The notes under the pieces: generated by a model | What the model saw: the letters and a program-made list of their open reading frames with translations, nothing else | The model's database searches: none | Told to the model about the DNA's origin: nothing | DNA from: SIG672 sp045580325 | Lineage (GTDB): Bacteria; Bacillota; Clostridia; Oscillospirales; CAG-272 | Direction of reading: 5' to 3' | NCBI GenBank assembly: GCA_045580325.1 | Contig: JAZNNR010000001.1 | Location: 1-34,313, forward strand | Length of the DNA stretch: 34,313 nt | Program-made: the position numbers and the translations under genes | In this document: positions 32,278-34,313 of the stretch, piece after piece | How positions within the stretch are numbered: position 1 is the stretch's first letter | Layout of the letters: every line of letters starts with the position of its first letter

Positions 32278-34080
32278 CTACGATTCAGACCTGCCGAGCA
32301 CCACAATTTCAGAAATATTTACGACTTTATTATCGGTCGGCTTTTTAACGTATATCTTTATGCAGTTTACCTCGATCTCGTCAAATTCGGCAATAGAGGA
32401 GCTGCACGGACGTATCTGATCAAAGTCTGCTTCTTCCTTGTATTCGAGGTAATCTCTCGGTATAAGGCTGCCTTCTTTATCGTATCCGAGGTCGTTTATA
32501 TACGCCATTCCCGTAGCAAGCGTGCCGTTTACTTCCTTACGGTAATAAAATTCTATTCTCGATATATTCTCAAACGCCTTGGCAGCATCAAGTGAGTTAT
32601 ATATCATTATAGCTCTTGCGGTAACATAGTCCTCAAAATCAAGGGTTATCACCACGTCCTCGGACGCAGAAAATTCTTTGACAAGATCATTTTCCGAGTG
32701 AGCGAGCAGACCGTCGTTCAGAGCGCTCTGATTTTCTGCCTTTCCGCTCACGGTAACACTCGCGTTTAGTGCCAAGTTTTCGTATCCCGAAGAAGCGCTC
32801 GGCAAGGGTTGAATATTCTTTGCAGGGCCGTTTGAGTGCATTATGTACTGTCCCTGGCCGTTATACATCCACTCGACCTTATCAAGACCAAAAAATCTCG
32901 ATCCGATTCTTGAGGTATCTACTATCTCATAGGTATGATAGCCGATGAACAGCTCCCCGCCGATCTCAAAAAAGGCGTGGTGTCCGCATCCGTGAATATC
33001 CTCTCTCATCTGGGGACAAGCAAGAAGTCCGCCGTGTTCGGGCTGAACCTTTGTGAACGGTCCGAGAGGACTGTCGCCTATTGCCTGACATACGGGATAA
33101 AGCTTATCGTTTGTATCGCCGATAGAAAGAGTGAGATAATATTTTCCGTCGTTCTTGCCGTTGTCGGTACCGTCCTTATAATACATAAACGGACCTTCAT
33201 CTATCCTGTTTCTGCTCTGGTAACCGTACTCGGTTTCTTGCGTGATAGTCGTATATCCGTATGAGGACAGGGGAGATGTGGTGGTATAGTCGGGCGTTAT
33301 CCAGTCCTTCATCTTTATGCCCCAAACGTCGTTTGATTTATCGACCGCGCGTGAGCGCACCATATACATATACTTTTCACCCGTAACAGGATCGATAAAG
33401 GGACAGGCATCTATGAAGGATCTTCCCTCTTTATAAAGCCCGCCGTAGATATGGTCATCGTAAAGACCGAGATCCTTCAGCTTTGACATCATAAATATCG
33501 GTTTGCTCGGATCTACGCTATCTCCGTCTGCGTTGATTTTTGTGCAGTGCTTGTACGGACCGTCTATCTTCTTACTAAAGGTAACGGTTATCTGACAGTC
33601 GCCTGTTTTCTGACGCGCGCTGAAGCAAAGCAGATAGAGTCCCTTGCCCTCGCCTGCATCTTCTCCGAGGTAGTACTGCCAATCAGCATCGGGGTCGTAC
33701 ATAAGCTGCGGCGCCCAGAATGATTCTACCCCATAAAAGTTGCGCGGCGGGGTATATATATTTCCGAGATACTCCCAATTTGTAAAATTCTTCGTTTTCC
33801 ACATTTCGAAGTTGTTGCCCGCCGTTGTTCCCGTGAGATAGTACCAGATTTCGCCGTTTTCGTCAGGCTCGGGAAGAATTGCAGGATCTCCGAGCGGTAT
33901 TTTGCAGGCATTCTGATAGAACAGCTCTGTGTTATAGCCTTGTCTGTTCGGATCGGAATAATCGTAATGTGTAAGCTCTGTGTCGCCGAGGGTCATTTCC
34001 CCTCTTGGTCCGCAGGAGGAAAATACTCCTATCGGCATTATACATGCAACCAGAAGTGAGATAATCCTTTTGAAATTCAT
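32278..34080 (-). CDS. Glycoside hydrolase family 43 lipoprotein with C-terminal discoidin-like domain
   Basis: The product has 600 residues from ATG 34080, with AAAGGTGG eight bases upstream; the extension to 34092 would overlap that site. Lipobox FSSC gives Cys23. The five-bladed propeller of GH43 shows GDPAILPEP with the general base D65, SFWAPQLMYDP, and RIDEGPFMYYKDG with general acid E295. From about residue 440 a beta-sandwich domain resembling F5/8 type C follows (NLALNASVTVSGKAENQSAL, then VITLDFEDY). The family includes arabinanases, arabinofuranosidases and xylosidases that trim hemicellulose side chains and backbones. Which linkage is cut cannot be read from sequence. The gene heads a two-gene operon. 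Confidence 0.9.
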   Translation of the reverse strand: MNFKRIISLLVACIMPIGVFSSCGPRGEMTLGDTELTHYDYSDPNRQGYNTELFYQNACKIPLGDPAILPEPDENGEIWYYLTGTTAGNNFEMWKTKNFTNWEYLGNIYTPPRNFYGVESFWAPQLMYDPDADWQYYLGEDAGEGKGLYLLCFSARQKTGDCQITVTFSKKIDGPYKHCTKINADGDSVDPSKPIFMMSKLKDLGLYDDHIYGGLYKEGRSFIDACPFIDPVTGEKYMYMVRSRAVDKSNDVWGIKMKDWITPDYTTTSPLSSYGYTTITQETEYGYQSRNRIDEGPFMYYKDGTDNGKNDGKYYLTLSIGDTNDKLYPVCQAIGDSPLGPFTKVQPEHGGLLACPQMREDIHGCGHHAFFEIGGELFIGYHTYEIVDTSRIGSRFFGLDKVEWMYNGQGQYIMHSNGPAKNIQPLPSASSGYENLALNASVTVSGKAENQSALNDGLLAHSENDLVKEFSASEDVVITLDFEDYVTARAIMIYNSLDAAKAFENISRIEFYYRKEVNGTLATGMAYINDLGYDKEGSLIPRDYLEYKEEADFDQIRPCSSSIAEFDEIEVNCIKIYVKKPTDNKVVNISEIVVLGRSES

Positions 34081-34106
34081 TTTGCAAACCACCTTTCTGA
34101 TAACTT

Positions 34107-34135
34107 ATTGTATCACGAACTGTCGCGGGTGTCAA
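34107..34135 (-). promoter_or_regulatory. Promoter of the GH43-CBM9 operon
   Basis: Minus strand TTGACA (34130-34135), 17-base spacer, TACAAT (34107-34112), about 25 bases before the GH43 start. Confidence 0.85.
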
Positions 34136-34179
34136 TCGGTTTGGGAGAAAAAGAAGAAAAACACGGTAAAGTAAATAAA

Positions 34180-34313
34180 TATCCACCCGCATAGCGGGTG
34201 GTATTTCATTTTCGGGCATAGCCCTAACACTACTGGCAACGCACAAGTGCGCTTTTTATTGGCCTGCCAGCCATGCAAACATTACTCGCTACCCGTAAAC
34301 GGGTTGCAATAAA
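34180..34313. other. Dense hairpin region at the right edge
   Basis: Four dyads lie in 130 bp: CCACCCGCATAGCGGGTGG (34182-34200), GGGCATAGCCC (34214-34224), CGCACAAGTGCG followed by TTTTT (34240-34255), and ACCCGTAAACGGGT (34291-34304). This could be a terminator cluster or the structured end of a mobile element that continues beyond the window; no transposase is visible. Confidence 0.45.

Overview
The window looks like a chromosomal segment of an anaerobic Gram-positive bacterium, most likely an uncultured gut or rumen member of the Clostridia (Bacillota). The evidence is HprK (Firmicutes-type carbon control), lipoproteins with clear lipoboxes, a giant surface protein built of pilin isopeptide-linker domains, AGGAGG-type ribosome binding sites, TTGACA-N17-TATAAT promoters, and a dihydroxyacid dehydratase of the PGH ([4Fe-4S]) type. 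No rRNA, tRNA, CRISPR array, prophage or complete transposon was recognised. Short dispersed repeats are unusually frequent between genes.

Layout. (1) 1-7461, minus: a giant secreted von Willebrand A protein whose visible C-terminal half is a tandem array of about 127-128-residue isopeptide-linker domains; it runs off the left edge. Upstream on the same strand are a small Cys-rich protein and a dual-HTH LuxR-type regulator whose promoter is followed by two identical 16-bp palindromes. (2) 9304-10570: a repeat-rich spacer around an AT-rich membrane protein. (3) 10571-15062: yfbR, then plus-strand hprK, then an operon of a duplicated DUF1538 membrane protein with two PII-like proteins, which is the most interesting candidate system. 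(4) 15064-18002: a PlsC-like acyltransferase followed by a glycerophosphodiesterase lipoprotein. (5) 18169-24543: the branched-chain amino acid run ilvB-ilvN-ilvC-ilvD, with a DUF815 AAA+ ATPase four bases behind ilvD; a perfect consensus promoter drives ilvB. (6) 24685-28144: PHP phosphatase, a composite repeat island, a divergent SLOG/ribbon-helix-helix pair, a DUF559 nuclease gene inside an inverted-repeat cassette, and mgsA. (7) 28174-34135: an AlbA_2/ATPase-fold regulator, a membrane protein, a Gfo/Idh/MocA oxidoreductase, and a GH43 lipoprotein with a CBM9-like lipoprotein, suggesting plant glycan use.

How the parts fit. The ilv genes encode the first three steps of valine and isoleucine synthesis (acetohydroxyacid synthase, reductoisomerase, dehydratase). 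HprK and MgsA both concern glycolytic flux. GH43, CBM9-like and Gfo/Idh/MocA proteins fit extracellular hemicellulose breakdown and sugar conversion. DUF1538 with two PII-like proteins is best read as a transporter with dedicated nucleotide or metabolite sensors of unknown substrate. Several starts were moved inward from the longest reading frame because a ribosome binding site, a promoter or an intergenic repeat lies in the extended part.
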